From Trichomonas tenax (Eukaryota > Parabasalia > Trichomonadida > Trichomonadidae): DNA of 64,000 nt. Positions 11,105 to 20,862 of this stretch are shown in pieces. A program made the translations under genes and the position numbers. The DNA lies in NCBI GenBank assembly GCA_023091735.1, contig JALKBU010000084.1, positions 1 to 64,000 on the forward strand, given 5' to 3'. Position 1 is the first letter of the stretch; the number at the start of each line of letters is the position of its first letter. The notes under the pieces are model-generated. The model did no database searches. It saw only the letters and a list, made by a program, of their open reading frames with translations, and had not been told where the DNA came from.

Positions 11105-11401
11105 ATGAATAAATCGAAGAGTTATGAAGATTTCGTTCGCGCTTTCGTTGAAGGAGAAAGCAAATCCAAAGCCCGCTGCAAAGATCAAAAACGAAATATG
11201 ATTTTTGTAGCTTTATTTTTGGGTTTAACTTTAGTTATTTTGACTTCTTACACAAAACTCTTTTCTCCGACTTTAAGCACCATACTGTTTTATGTTGGAG
11301 TTGTATTTTCGACATCGATTCTTGCCGTTTTTTGGGAACTTTATCAATACATTCTCCGAAATGAACATTTTGATGCTCCATCTGATATGATGCTATGGTA
11401 A
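11105..11401 (+). CDS. small two-pass membrane protein, unrecognised
   Basis: About 98 residues: a charged N-terminus (1-35, with FVRAFVEGESKSKARCKDQKR), two hydrophobic segments (about 36-53 and 60-82) and a short tail ending in DMMLW. The topology resembles small assembly factors such as VMA21, but I see no family motif, so that is only a guess. The ATG at 11105 was chosen over an upstream GTG in the same frame. A promoter motif copy lies about 40 bases upstream. Coding composition and the clean two-helix pattern support a real gene despite its size. Confidence 0.65.
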   Translation: MNKSKSYEDFVRAFVEGESKSKARCKDQKRNMIFVALFLGLTLVILTSYTKLFSPTLSTILFYVGVVFSTSILAVFWELYQYILRNEHFDAPSDMMLW

Positions 11402-12066
11402 GCTACAAATTGGAAAGTTTCAAATTCTAAGATTGCAAACAAAATCGATTACGTTTTTTTTCGACATAATTTCCATTTCACGAACTACCTACCAATCGCA
11501 GAAGTAACCCCAAAGTATTTATGTACTTTTTCTCGTTCAATTCATATTCAATAATATTTCATCCAAAAAATTGATAAAATACCCATTAGAAATATCATTT
11601 CCTTTGGTCTCTGCCCTTCAAATCATAATATAATTCTAACATTTATAATATAATTTCGGTTCAACAAGAAGTTGTAATAACACATTTGACCGTTCAGTTG
11701 GTTCCTGTTTCTTTAAATTTTGTTGTTAATTACAACTTGCAATTTCATTAGAATTTGTTATGAATAAACTGTTTGTATGTTATCATTATAATACAGATCG
11801 ATATTATTTCTTAGTTTTATTTCGAATGTACAATAGTTAAAATGGTGGAGATTTTATATGTAAAGTTAATTAATCTTACATGATTTGACTAGCGTATACA
11901 TATGGTGAGCATGGAATAATAAACAAGATGCTGATCTGTTTATAAGTCGTGCATCAAATATGTCATTTTCGAGTGTTCCTTTGACAGACACTTTTGGCGA
12001 ATATTTCAAATATGTGAGTGTCTTTTTTTTAGAAATTTGACGAGCTGTTTAAAAATAATTACATTT
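11402..12066. other. intergenic, convergent 3' ends
   Basis: AT-rich spacer between convergent genes. Nothing beyond scattered A/T runs; no coding region or RNA gene recognised. Confidence 0.6.
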
Positions 12067-13410
12067 TTACTCCTCAATCATATTCTTCAAGTCTTCCTTT
12101 ACCATTTGGATTCTTGCAAGAAATTGTATGGTGTTGTCATCAGCTTGATTCATTGTTTTCGCCTTCTGTTCATTCTTTGTGATTGAATCATTTGCCAACT
12201 GAATATACAAATCGGGTGTAATTTCACCTGCTTCGAAATTAGCCTGGAAATCATCCATTGCTTTTTGTGCACGCTCCTTTTGCTCTTTCAAGCCGGCCTG
12301 CATTGGCTGCTTATATTTAGTGCACATTCCTTCTAGCGTTGTTGCCTGCTCGATAAGGAATTGAAGAACAGGTGGCATGACACCATTGCTCCATTCCCAC
12401 TCTTCCAATATTGGGACTTGTGGGACTTCGAAAGCCGGTTTCTTCGGGGGCTGTGTTTTTGCAGCTGGCTTCTTCACAGCTGATGGAAGAGGTTGCTCTG
12501 AAGCTTGTGGCTGCGCCTGAGACTGTGCCTGAGGCTTTGCAGGTACTGGAGAGTTTGCCGGTGCTACGTGCAATTCGACGATCTTCGTTTCGACTTCTGG
12601 TGTGATGAGTGACTGACGCAACTTTGCTGTGAATGAAATGTAATGTTCTGATTTCTTGTTTTCTGGTGGAACATTTATTTTCACCTCAACAATAGTCTTA
12701 GACTCGAATTCGCGCATGTGGAGATCGTAAGACAAGAGGGTAACTTTCTTCGTGAAAACGACTTTCTTCTTTTGAACTAATTGAATGTTTAATTTCGTTT
12801 GTTTGAGTTTGGCAGATTTTGTTGTATTCAAAGTATCAAATGTGCATTCGATTTTCTCATTACCTGCAAAATTCGGAGATTTATATGTGATTGCTGGGTC
12901 AAGTGGATGTGTGCACAATATGTTGTAAACAACACCTTTTTCTTGTGGCAGATTTAAGTCATTAAATTGGATGACAATTGTATCCATTGGTACGTCATCG
13001 TGTACGACTGGAATTGACAATGTATATCTCTTAACTGGCAAAACTTCTGCGGGAAGCTGGTTTTGGTAAAGATGAGATAAATACATGCACGCCTGCACTG
13101 ACATGGTGATGATCTGTTCGTAATTTTGGACGACTTTTTCGAACCCAGCTTGTTGATATTTAATTTTTTCTTTTATCAATGTAACTCTTTCTTTATTAAC
13201 TTTGTCCATCAAAGTGAGGAGGCGCTCATTCTTCGGAATAGCTGCGGCAGTGATGTCCGCGCGCGCCAAATCAAGTAATTCCGAAAAATCATTCAGTAAT
13301 TCTTGCTGTAGGTCGTTGTGATGCCTAGCTTTGATCGCGGCTTGGATCAGTCTCATGCTAATCGCAAATGCACGTGATACATTAACTTCGCGCTCATCAA
13401 TTTCAGTCAT
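12067..13410 (-). CDS. coiled-coil protein with C2-like central domain
   Basis: A 447-residue protein in four parts: an N-terminal helical region (about 1-115), a central beta-rich region (about 125-275; alternating strands such as KRYTLSIPVV, TIVIQFNDL and KTIVEVKINV) that looks like a C2-type beta sandwich, a linker rich in P, A and Q (about 280-330), and a C-terminal coiled coil (about 345-447). The order resembles CC2D1/Lgd-type proteins used in endosomal sorting, but the DM14 repeats that define those are not visible, so I do not assign the family. The start ATG is clear and the frame intact. Confidence 0.7.
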   Translation of the reverse strand: MTEIDEREVNVSRAFAISMRLIQAAIKARHHNDLQQELLNDFSELLDLARADITAAAIPKNERLLTLMDKVNKERVTLIKEKIKYQQAGFEKVVQNYEQIITMSVQACMYLSHLYQNQLPAEVLPVKRYTLSIPVVHDDVPMDTIVIQFNDLNLPQEKGVVYNILCTHPLDPAITYKSPNFAGNEKIECTFDTLNTTKSAKLKQTKLNIQLVQKKKVVFTKKVTLLSYDLHMREFESKTIVEVKINVPPENKKSEHYISFTAKLRQSLITPEVETKIVELHVAPANSPVPAKPQAQSQAQPQASEQPLPSAVKKPAAKTQPPKKPAFEVPQVPILEEWEWSNGVMPPVLQFLIEQATTLEGMCTKYKQPMQAGLKEQKERAQKAMDDFQANFEAGEITPDLYIQLANDSITKNEQKAKTMNQADDNTIQFLARIQMVKEDLKNMIEE

Positions 13411-14003
13411 TTATTGTTTTTTTCGGTGAGATAAATGCTGACATTTTTTAGTGTTGACATCGAAATTTTGTATTTAGCCTTATATTAACGTATAACATCC
13501 ATTACCATCAAAAAATTGGCTATTTACCAATTAATTATCAAAATATATACTTTTCACCTTTACTACGTCAACATTATGATAAATTATCAGGTAACTCTTA
13601 AAAAGGTGATAAAATCTAGTTGATCCATAGTATTTGGTAAGCATAAATCCTATTTTTTGAGGCAAATTATGAAAAAGATTCCCAAAAAAATGCAAAAAAA
13701 TATACACATTTTCACAATGCAGAATAGAAGCTATTAATATTTTCTTAATTTGAGAATTGCAACACATTTTAAAGTCCATCAGCTCATTGGGCTTGGTTTA
13801 GACTCGAATTTGAACATTGATCAATTTCACTTTACATTTAAGCATTCTTAAACGTATCAAAGTCTTATTTAAAACCTTGCGTATCATATGGTTCATGTAA
13901 TTTTTCGATATTAGAATGTTATAATATTATTAGATATTAGAATATTGATTTGGTTATTGAGGTAAAAAATGTAATGATTTGATATCTAAATTATATTGAG
14001 AAT
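13411..14003. other. intergenic
   Basis: AT-rich spacer upstream of the C2-like gene and downstream of the ribosomal protein gene. An 82-codon frame on the minus strand has no coding character. Nothing else seen. Confidence 0.6.
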
Positions 14004-14654
14004 TTAAGCCTTCTGCTGCTGCTTGAGCATAGCCTGGTACTGCTCAGCCTTCCTCTTTGTGGCCTCGCGCTTCTCCTTGCGCTCCTTGAGCATACGGTTC
14101 TTGCGGGCGACACGGCGTGGTGTGATGAGGCGCTGGACCTTTGGCTGTGTGAATTTGCCTGGCTTGACTTCACGCTTGAGGACGAGCTTGGAAGCATCGA
14201 ACTTGGAATCCTCGATGCCGAACATGGCGCGGAGTGTAGAGGCGCGCTTTGGACCGAAGCGGCGTGGAACAACTGTTGTTGTAAGGCCTTCGATTTCCTT
14301 CTCACCCTTCTGGAGGACGACGCAGTGAAGGGCGGAAATTTCGTCGGAGATGATGCAGCCACGGACTGTCTTGCGCTTGCGCTCACCATCCTTGCGTGGG
14401 CGGTAGCAGGATGTGCCTGCCTTGAGGAGGAGGCGGATACGGCGTGGTGTGATAACACCCTGCTTCATTGGGAAGCCCTGCTTATCGAAGCCACCACCGA
14501 TTCTGAATATGTAGCCCTTGAACTGGCCACCGAGCTTCTCGCCTTCGATATCCTGGCCGAGGCGTTTCTCGTAGAGGGCGTTGAGGGCAGCTGGGTCATC
14601 AATGTCGACAACAACTTGTGTTCCGTTCTCTGGATAAGCAAGTGTAATTCTCAT
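14004..14654 (-). CDS. RPS6: 40S ribosomal protein eS6
   Basis: A 216-residue eS6 starting MRITLAYPENGTQ. Family landmarks include GEKLGGQFKGYIFRIGGGFD, KQGFPMKQGV and RPRKDGERKRKTVRGCI, in order and without gaps. The frame is open five codons upstream to a TTG; the ATG at 14654 fits the family N-terminus. The C-terminus ends QYQAMLKQQQKA and lacks the serine cluster that S6 kinase phosphorylates in animals and fungi. Codon use is visibly richer in G and C at third positions than in neighbouring genes, as expected of a highly expressed gene. It is a component of the small ribosomal subunit. Confidence 0.97.
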   Translation of the reverse strand: MRITLAYPENGTQVVVDIDDPAALNALYEKRLGQDIEGEKLGGQFKGYIFRIGGGFDKQGFPMKQGVITPRRIRLLLKAGTSCYRPRKDGERKRKTVRGCIISDEISALHCVVLQKGEKEIEGLTTTVVPRRFGPKRASTLRAMFGIEDSKFDASKLVLKREVKPGKFTQPKVQRLITPRRVARKNRMLKERKEKREATKRKAEQYQAMLKQQQKA

Positions 14655-15202
14655 CAGAAAAAAAGGCAAGACCAGTTGTCACTTTTCATTTTAGACACGG
14701 ACATATTTCTTTCTGTAGATAGAACTTGCCTTTCGAATTACTTTTTGCAATATAAACATTGTGAAATTTCAACACCTTCAAAAATATTTTTGTCTCATCA
14801 AAAATCAAATATGAATTATGATCATTTCTATCACATATTTTAATACAAACTATGGAAGCAAAATAGTTTACATAGATTCCATATCGATTTAATTAATTAT
14901 TCGTCTAAATATCATATTGATTTCCATCAATATCGTGAAATGATTCTGAATTTCTATATAAAATATTATACAAAAACACAGGTATCTGATTTATAATATT
15001 TATAAATGATAAAAACACTCATAATATCATGTTACAATTTCAATTTCAGCCAAAATTATAGATTTAACAATATTACATTTTTCAATAAAATTTACTCCAC
15101 AATTATAATGCTTGCAATATATTTATTCATCACATAATCTAATCTAAATCTCCGAAAAATACATTTTATTTTGAATGAATTCCGATAAAAAGTGGATGTT
15201 AG

Positions 15203-15475
15203 TTTACATGTCAAAAACTACTAACATTGATGATTTTTTCAATGTACATTGTTATTATTTTCAAGATAACTGAACAATACATTAGATGGGTATATGCTAT
15301 TGCCAAAAATTATAAAAAAATCAGTTGATATCAAACAGATCAAGAGATTTCGAATGTTTCATGTAAGTTTACATGACAGATTTTGTTTCCATTTGTCATG
15401 CACGTTATTCAAGTGTAAACATTCAAATGTCAAAAAGTATTGAAAATGCGGTTCCTAATACCTTTACATGTCATA
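15203..15475 (+). promoter_or_regulatory. cluster of TTTACATGWCA motifs
   Basis: Forward copies start at 15203 (TTTACATGTCAAAA), 15368 (TTTACATGACAGAT) and 15463 (TTTACATGTCATAT), with a weaker one at about 15422 (TTCAAATGTCAAAA) and an inverted one near 15393 (TTGTCATGCA). They precede only a short coding relic, so they may mark a lost promoter or serve the distant gene at 16327. Confidence 0.4.
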
Positions 15476-15479
15476 TATA

Positions 15480-15657
15480 AAATTATTATCAAAAGTCCAT
15501 TAGAACGAGAGCCGAGTGTCACAGCATTACCGAAGCACGCGAGTTTTTAAAAAAGCAACAGATTTCATTGAGTTTATCGCCAACCAAACAGAAGTGTATC
15601 AACTCTGAGGGTCAGAGCCAGATCAAACATTTATGGGCAAATGTAACTCTTATGTGA
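15480..15657 (+). pseudogene. possible coding relic
   Basis: An open stretch of about 58 codons without an ATG, ending at a TGA at 15655. Its composition is less AT-rich and protein-like (contains SITEAREFLKKQQISLSL and INSEGQSQIKHLW) compared with its surroundings, and it lies directly after a motif cluster. I cannot assign a family. It could be a decayed gene or a downstream exon. Confidence 0.25.
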
Positions 15658-16326
15658 TGCCATACATAGTTGTAGTGTTAAACATATATAATATCGTTTC
15701 ATATTTTTCATTAACAATTTGATATCAGCTTATTATTGAGTAAATAGCAATATTTATTATAAATATATCACATGCCGACAACATAGTAACATATTACAAA
15801 TAATACAAGCTCCTAATTGAATAATTGTTCAGTATCTTAATTTATAAATACACGAAATCATTGCGGAGACGACAATATGCATAGACACATGCACATATTA
15901 CATGTTTTTAATGTGATACACCAACTTATACTCATAGCCTCTCAATGAATATGCTGAAAATATTGATTAATAAAAATAAAGTGTTCAAAAATAAAAACAA
16001 TGGAAAAATAATTCGCATCATATATACTATTTTATAAATGTAAACAGTGTCAAATAAATTGTGAAAAAACGTGACTTTTAACCTTATCCACTTTTTAAAA
16101 TATGGTTTATTATAACATTTACATAACGGTAATGCTAATTTTGCCAATTTTGGTCGCTAAAAACTAAATTTTTAGACTTCCTGCAATCTAAATTTTGATA
16201 TTTTTAAGTCAACGACTTTTTTATAGTCCTTCGGATAAAAATATTTTTGAACATTGTATGAAAATGTAATGAAGGAAAAAATAAAGCTTTCAATGAAAAA
16301 ATATCAACTTCACAATCTCACAAAAA

Positions 16327-18486
16327 ATGCTTTCAAGTGAACAGATCGAATCCTTGCATCCTCTATTTAAGATTTCCCAAGTCCAGGTCTTCTGGAATGG
16401 CATGGTCACGAAGTATGACAAAGGAAGTTCCTGTGGCCAGAGATTGCTTGTTATTGCGTCGCCAGGTGTCTTTCTGTTTGAAAAAACACTCCTCAGCGGT
16501 TACAAAATGACACAGAATATCGGATACTCGGAGATGAATTTGTTGAAATGCTCAGACGACAGAATTACTATAACAACAGAGAAAAAATCTATCGAATTTT
16601 CATCGACAACACAAGTAGCAATATGCAGCTACATCATCGGTATCCAAAATAGCCTGTTTACTCCAATGAATCTCGACATGAATAGCGAATTAAGATCAAT
16701 GATCGATGATAACTTTTTTGTATTCGAAACTCGTTCGCCGCTGTGTGACATATTCCTTTCTCTCTCTGTTCCGTATTTAGACACAATTGATATTTCGTCA
16801 ATTACGAGTGATGCTGATTATCTTACTGAAGTTATCGATTCTATCCAATTTACGGCCGAAAGCGTGTCGAGCCCATGCATTAGAATGATGATAGATGCGC
16901 TGAGTTACGACACGGAAGTCAAAACAATCATATTTTCTTCAATCAATTTTCATGAATTCGTTGAGTATCTTCAAACCGTGATTTCGACAAACAAACATAT
17001 AAACTCGATAAGATTCCAAAGAATTGTCTTCAAAGGCGAATCTTCAGAATTAGTAAATTTCTTTAAAACGAAAGTGTTGGCTCCGATTACATGCATAGAG
17101 TTCTATCAGTGCGAATTATCATCGAACAAATTCACTAACATATTACTTGCGTTTTCTACATTCAAATGCAGAATCACTTCGATTTCAGCTCGTGACTGTT
17201 CATTCTCTGATGAAACACAGAGAGCACTCTTCATTTGTCTCTTCCAATCACCTTGCTTCAACTTATTGCAAGAATTTATTCTTGTTGGAGATCTTCTTCC
17301 TGGATCCGCTCAAGAACTCTCGTTGGAATTGCTTAACCCCGAAATATCATCATTTTCACCTTCGTTCTATCATATTCGTCTCAGCTCAAGTTATTTAGAT
17401 GCAACATCGATTATCACGGAATTTACATCACATCCAAACCAAATTACAATCTTGAACGTCAGCAGGTCATGCATTAAAACAAATTTCCCTGATACAATTA
17501 CATCATTCTCGAAATTAACAGAATTAAACATCAGCAACATCTGGACGACATCGGATGCTCTGTTTTCATTGTTCAGTGTTATATCTCGCGCAAGTCCGTC
17601 AATATATACTGTCGTTGCCGATCAAATTCACATGAATGAGCAAAAATTTACTCAATTCTACAGCAATTTCGAACAAATTTCATGCCCATCAATCAGACGA
17701 CTCTCATGGGAGAACAATTTGATGAGAAATCCAGAAACAGTCGAAAAGTTCTTTTTCTTCATCAGCAAGCTTCCAAATATTCTCGATTTATCTATTTCGA
17801 ACTCAATGATCGCATCAGATCACACCGCTGCATTGATCACAAACTACATCAAGTCTGCACATCTTCAAAGGTTCATTTTCAGAGGATACGATAAGACAGC
17901 GTTTGGAAACAAATTTGTGCCTATCCTTCAAGCGCTTTCAAGCCATGAAACGTTGAACAGCTTAGACTGCACAGGACAAGGATTTGATGATGAAGGCATT
18001 CAGATCCTTTCTAAGATGATATCGAATGGCCTCAAATCACTCGCTTGGGATGAACAGTGTCCATCAAACGCACAACTGACATTCGATGTTTTGATGCAAA
18101 CATTGTCACAAGAAATGGAGTTCACTTTGTGGCCAGAGGAGAATTTAAAGCACATTTGGACGAAGACACCAATGTCCAATCGTAATGATTTTAATGCCAC
18201 AGCTCAAGAAATCAAAGGATACTTTGTTGAGAAATACTCATTAGTAGTACAAAATTGCTTATCCAATAAGAACTCTTATCTTGAAAAGTCTCGCATTCCA
18301 AGATGTAATACAGAAATGAAACTAATTAAGCCTTTGCCGAAGATTGATTTCCAAGCACTATCACGCATTCCAGATAAAGTTGATGAACCTATGAAAGAAA
18401 TTTGTGGTGCAATTCAAGAAGACTTCTTAACAATTGCAACACGAAAACTAGTCTCCACTTTCCTGTTCAATCAATTGACAAACTAA
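16327..18486 (+). CDS. CARMIL-like leucine-rich repeat protein
   Basis: A 719-residue protein. Residues 1-115 look like a PH-type domain (strands such as VQVFWNGMVTKYDK and GQRLLVIASPGVFLFEK), and about 180-600 are leucine-rich repeats of the ribonuclease-inhibitor style (for example ITSISARDCSFSDETQRALF and ILNVSRSCIKTNFPD). This PH-then-LRR order is that of CARMIL, which binds capping protein, Arp2/3 and myosin I to control actin assembly. The C-terminal part (600-719) is short, and I see no clear capping-protein-binding motif or proline-rich tail, so it may be a reduced member. The leader TCTCACAAAAAATG carries an initiator-like patch. A SCAR/WAVE gene elsewhere in the window fits the actin theme. 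Confidence 0.7.
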   Translation: MLSSEQIESLHPLFKISQVQVFWNGMVTKYDKGSSCGQRLLVIASPGVFLFEKTLLSGYKMTQNIGYSEMNLLKCSDDRITITTEKKSIEFSSTTQVAICSYIIGIQNSLFTPMNLDMNSELRSMIDDNFFVFETRSPLCDIFLSLSVPYLDTIDISSITSDADYLTEVIDSIQFTAESVSSPCIRMMIDALSYDTEVKTIIFSSINFHEFVEYLQTVISTNKHINSIRFQRIVFKGESSELVNFFKTKVLAPITCIEFYQCELSSNKFTNILLAFSTFKCRITSISARDCSFSDETQRALFICLFQSPCFNLLQEFILVGDLLPGSAQELSLELLNPEISSFSPSFYHIRLSSSYLDATSIITEFTSHPNQITILNVSRSCIKTNFPDTITSFSKLTELNISNIWTTSDALFSLFSVISRASPSIYTVVADQIHMNEQKFTQFYSNFEQISCPSIRRLSWENNLMRNPETVEKFFFFISKLPNILDLSISNSMIASDHTAALITNYIKSAHLQRFIFRGYDKTAFGNKFVPILQALSSHETLNSLDCTGQGFDDEGIQILSKMISNGLKSLAWDEQCPSNAQLTFDVLMQTLSQEMEFTLWPEENLKHIWTKTPMSNRNDFNATAQEIKGYFVEKYSLVVQNCLSNKNSYLEKSRIPRCNTEMKLIKPLPKIDFQALSRIPDKVDEPMKEICGAIQEDFLTIATRKLVSTFLFNQLTN

Positions 18487-18975
18487 TTCTATCATATTTT
18501 TGTATTTGTACAGCATATAAATTTCTTTTGTTAGTTATTAAAACTTCCATTTTTTTTTCCATAAAGACTCTTGAACAGAAATGAGTTTCGCAACTAAGAT
18601 AAGTATTTAGGCAGTTGGTACATATTGCATTTGAATGTACTATTGTGATATAATTCAATCAATGCAACAAACATTTTAATTTTTGCAATGGATACATTCT
18701 ATATTTTCAAGTCATATGTATGCAATATGATGTTTTAGAAATAAGATGCGCTGTTATCGAAATATTTGATTCAAAATTTCATCGTTAGTATTTTTAAATG
18801 TAATTGAATATTTAGCATTTCTCTGGCAATTCAAGTTTATGCGCTAAAATAGAGACACTAATTTCAACTTATTATTATCATTTGCTTTGATTTATTTTAT
18901 TTTTGCCATGTAAAGCGTCAAATAATATATGTCATATTTTTTAGTAAATCACTTTTGTTTTAATAAAACAATCAG
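18487..18975. other. intergenic with motif variant
   Basis: AT-rich spacer. Near the right end is CATGTAAAGCGTCAAATAA (18907-18925), resembling the GTAAAGTGWCAAA variants before the CEP164 gene. The last 50 bases may contain the true start and a short intron of the next gene. Confidence 0.4.
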
Positions 18976-20295
18976 TTGAACTCAGAATACAAAGATTTTG
19001 ATGCCAAAGTTAAAAGAAGCAATGCTTCTTCAATCTCACCTGAAGATTCATTGATATTCGAAGATATTCAATTAATTCAACAATTATATGACGAGTTTAT
19101 TAATTTTAAAATGAACAAGGACTTTGATTCATTGAAGCTCACACTTTTACACATATTAGAGATTATCAAAACGAATCAATCTTTTGTTATTGAATATTTT
19201 TCTTCACATGGACTTCCAGTAGAGATTTTGAGTTTAATAATAGAACAGATTCATGATTTAAATAACAAAAGCATTGAAATTATAGAGATATATTTTGAAA
19301 TTTTAATCGTATTTTTAAATTTTCAAGATTTTAATGCGCAATTAGAAGAAAACGCAGTTTTACGAGTTTTATCAGACTATTTAATGATGAGGGGCCTTAT
19401 TTTCTCTGCATTTTTGCGTTTTTTATTTCAATATTTTCAAAATAATCCAAATAAAATTGAGATTAGTTCATGGATTTTAGATATTTCCTATAAGATCGCA
19501 GATGCAAATCTAGAAGCAGCATTATTTTTGATCCAAGAGCTATTAAACAAAAAATCACTTGAATTCACGAGCATTGTATCAATTCTAACATTTGTTTTAT
19601 CAATATATGAAAGAAGCTTATATATGAATGATCATCTAATGAAATTGTTAAAAATTATAGTTTTTCAATATCCTGAAGTTCTAAAATCACAACAAAGCTC
19701 AAGAATAATCAGATCAGTTATTAAATCTCTAAAATCCGATGATCCAAGAATCAGAACGACATCCATCAATATCCTGTGTGAAATTATCTCTAATATTCAT
19801 TCAGGTGATAATCAAATCGCATTGCTTAGATTTATTCCACCTGAGAATATTCTTTCGTCATTAAATTCGGAACACGAACCAGAAATATGTGCTGCAGCAA
19901 CTTTCTTTTGTAAAACTGAAGTTGCGGTACATTATTATACAGAAATTATCATTGCAGATGAAATAATTGAAAATCTTTGTATGAGAATCAAAAGCTTCAT
20001 TTTTTCCACAAAGTTTGCAGTGATAAATTTGTTTTCTTCAATTATTATTACATCACCCACTAACATACAGAGATCTATAATAGAAGTTATTGGTTTGCAA
20101 CCTATCATTGACTTTTGCTGTGAATCTGATTCAGAAAACAATGTGGAAAAGATTTTTCATTGTATTTTAGTCGCCATCACAAATTTCCCTGACATCCGAA
20201 CTGAGATTGACATTACAGGTATTTTTGATATCACTCCTGAAAGTGATGTACTAAATTCTATCATTTATGAAATTGAAGCTCAATTCAATCAATAA
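18976..20295 (+). CDS. ARM/HEAT-like repeat protein, start unresolved
   Basis: About 439 residues of helical repeats with an acidic end (DITPESDVLNSIIYEIEAQ). It has the same plan as the gene at 1267 and is probably its paralogue. The frame is open from 18967, but its first codon after the upstream stop region is not an ATG: a TTG occurs at 18976 and the first ATG only at 19111, after 45 coding-like residues (SPEDSLIFEDIQLIQQLYDE). The base just before 18976 ends ACAATCAG, a possible splice acceptor; an ATG at 18929 followed by five codons and a GTAAAT at 18944 would join in frame through a 32-nt intron. This is a hypothesis only. Function unknown. Confidence 0.7.
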   Translation: MNSEYKDFDAKVKRSNASSISPEDSLIFEDIQLIQQLYDEFINFKMNKDFDSLKLTLLHILEIIKTNQSFVIEYFSSHGLPVEILSLIIEQIHDLNNKSIEIIEIYFEILIVFLNFQDFNAQLEENAVLRVLSDYLMMRGLIFSAFLRFLFQYFQNNPNKIEISSWILDISYKIADANLEAALFLIQELLNKKSLEFTSIVSILTFVLSIYERSLYMNDHLMKLLKIIVFQYPEVLKSQQSSRIIRSVIKSLKSDDPRIRTTSINILCEIISNIHSGDNQIALLRFIPPENILSSLNSEHEPEICAAATFFCKTEVAVHYYTEIIIADEIIENLCMRIKSFIFSTKFAVINLFSSIIITSPTNIQRSIIEVIGLQPIIDFCCESDSENNVEKIFHCILVAITNFPDIRTEIDITGIFDITPESDVLNSIIYEIEAQFNQ

Positions 20296-20862
20296 CAGAC
20301 TTTTTGATCGGAACTAATAGTTATTTGCATAGAACTTTCTAATTTTAGTTTTTTTATAACAGCAAGCTGCTAAGTTAGCTAAAATGAAAGATACATATAT
20401 TGCTGCAGAAATGGAAAATAGAAGGAAATTAAAATCAGAGATTGCCATTGTTAAAATGACATTTTATTTTTGATAAATTATGTTTTATATTTTGTTTTTA
20501 TTTCCATCATAAATATCAAACAATTCTTTCACAAAGACATCAATAGCTTCATGGCTTTATCATAAGCATTATACACACTAATTATCCATTTTAATTTTGG
20601 CTCAATAATTCTGCAATAATGAAACTCTGCATTTTATTTATCGGAAAAAACTTGTCTATATTTCATTTAGAAGCATTTTGAAGACTCCAAACTTTGAACA
20701 TTGCTTCAATAGTATGTTATAAGCATTCTTGTTAAGTTTGAAGGCATGTTGTAATACTTATTATAATATGCAAAGTATGAAATGATTTTATGTAAAGTGT
20801 CAAATGTAAAGTGACAAAAGTCAAAAGCAAAAAGTTGGTGTTTATTAATTTGGAGATTTTGG
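20296..20862. other. intergenic with motif variants
   Basis: AT-rich spacer. Directly before the next gene are two tandem elements, TGTAAAGTGTCAAA (20791) and TGTAAAGTGACAAA (20805), 14 bases apart. They share the right half (GWCAAA) of the recurring promoter motif. No coding region. Confidence 0.45.

Larger units (their letters stand above)
14655..16326. other. long gene-poor region
   Basis: About 1.7 kb without an intact gene, the longest such gap here. It contains several copies of the recurring promoter motif (15203-15474) and one short open relic (15480-15657), listed separately. The remaining frames of about 70 codons are not credible genes. A 7-bp hairpin, CTAAAAA/TTTTTAG, occurs near 16156-16175. 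Confidence 0.55.

Noticed and set aside
13531..13779. 82-codon minus-strand frame
   Set aside because: Noncoding-like composition, no initiator-like leader.
14325..14843. 172-codon frame antisense to RPS6
   Set aside because: Overlaps a ribosomal protein gene with strong codon bias; no family.
15932..16147. 71-codon minus-strand frame
   Set aside because: TTG/low-complexity composition; no support.
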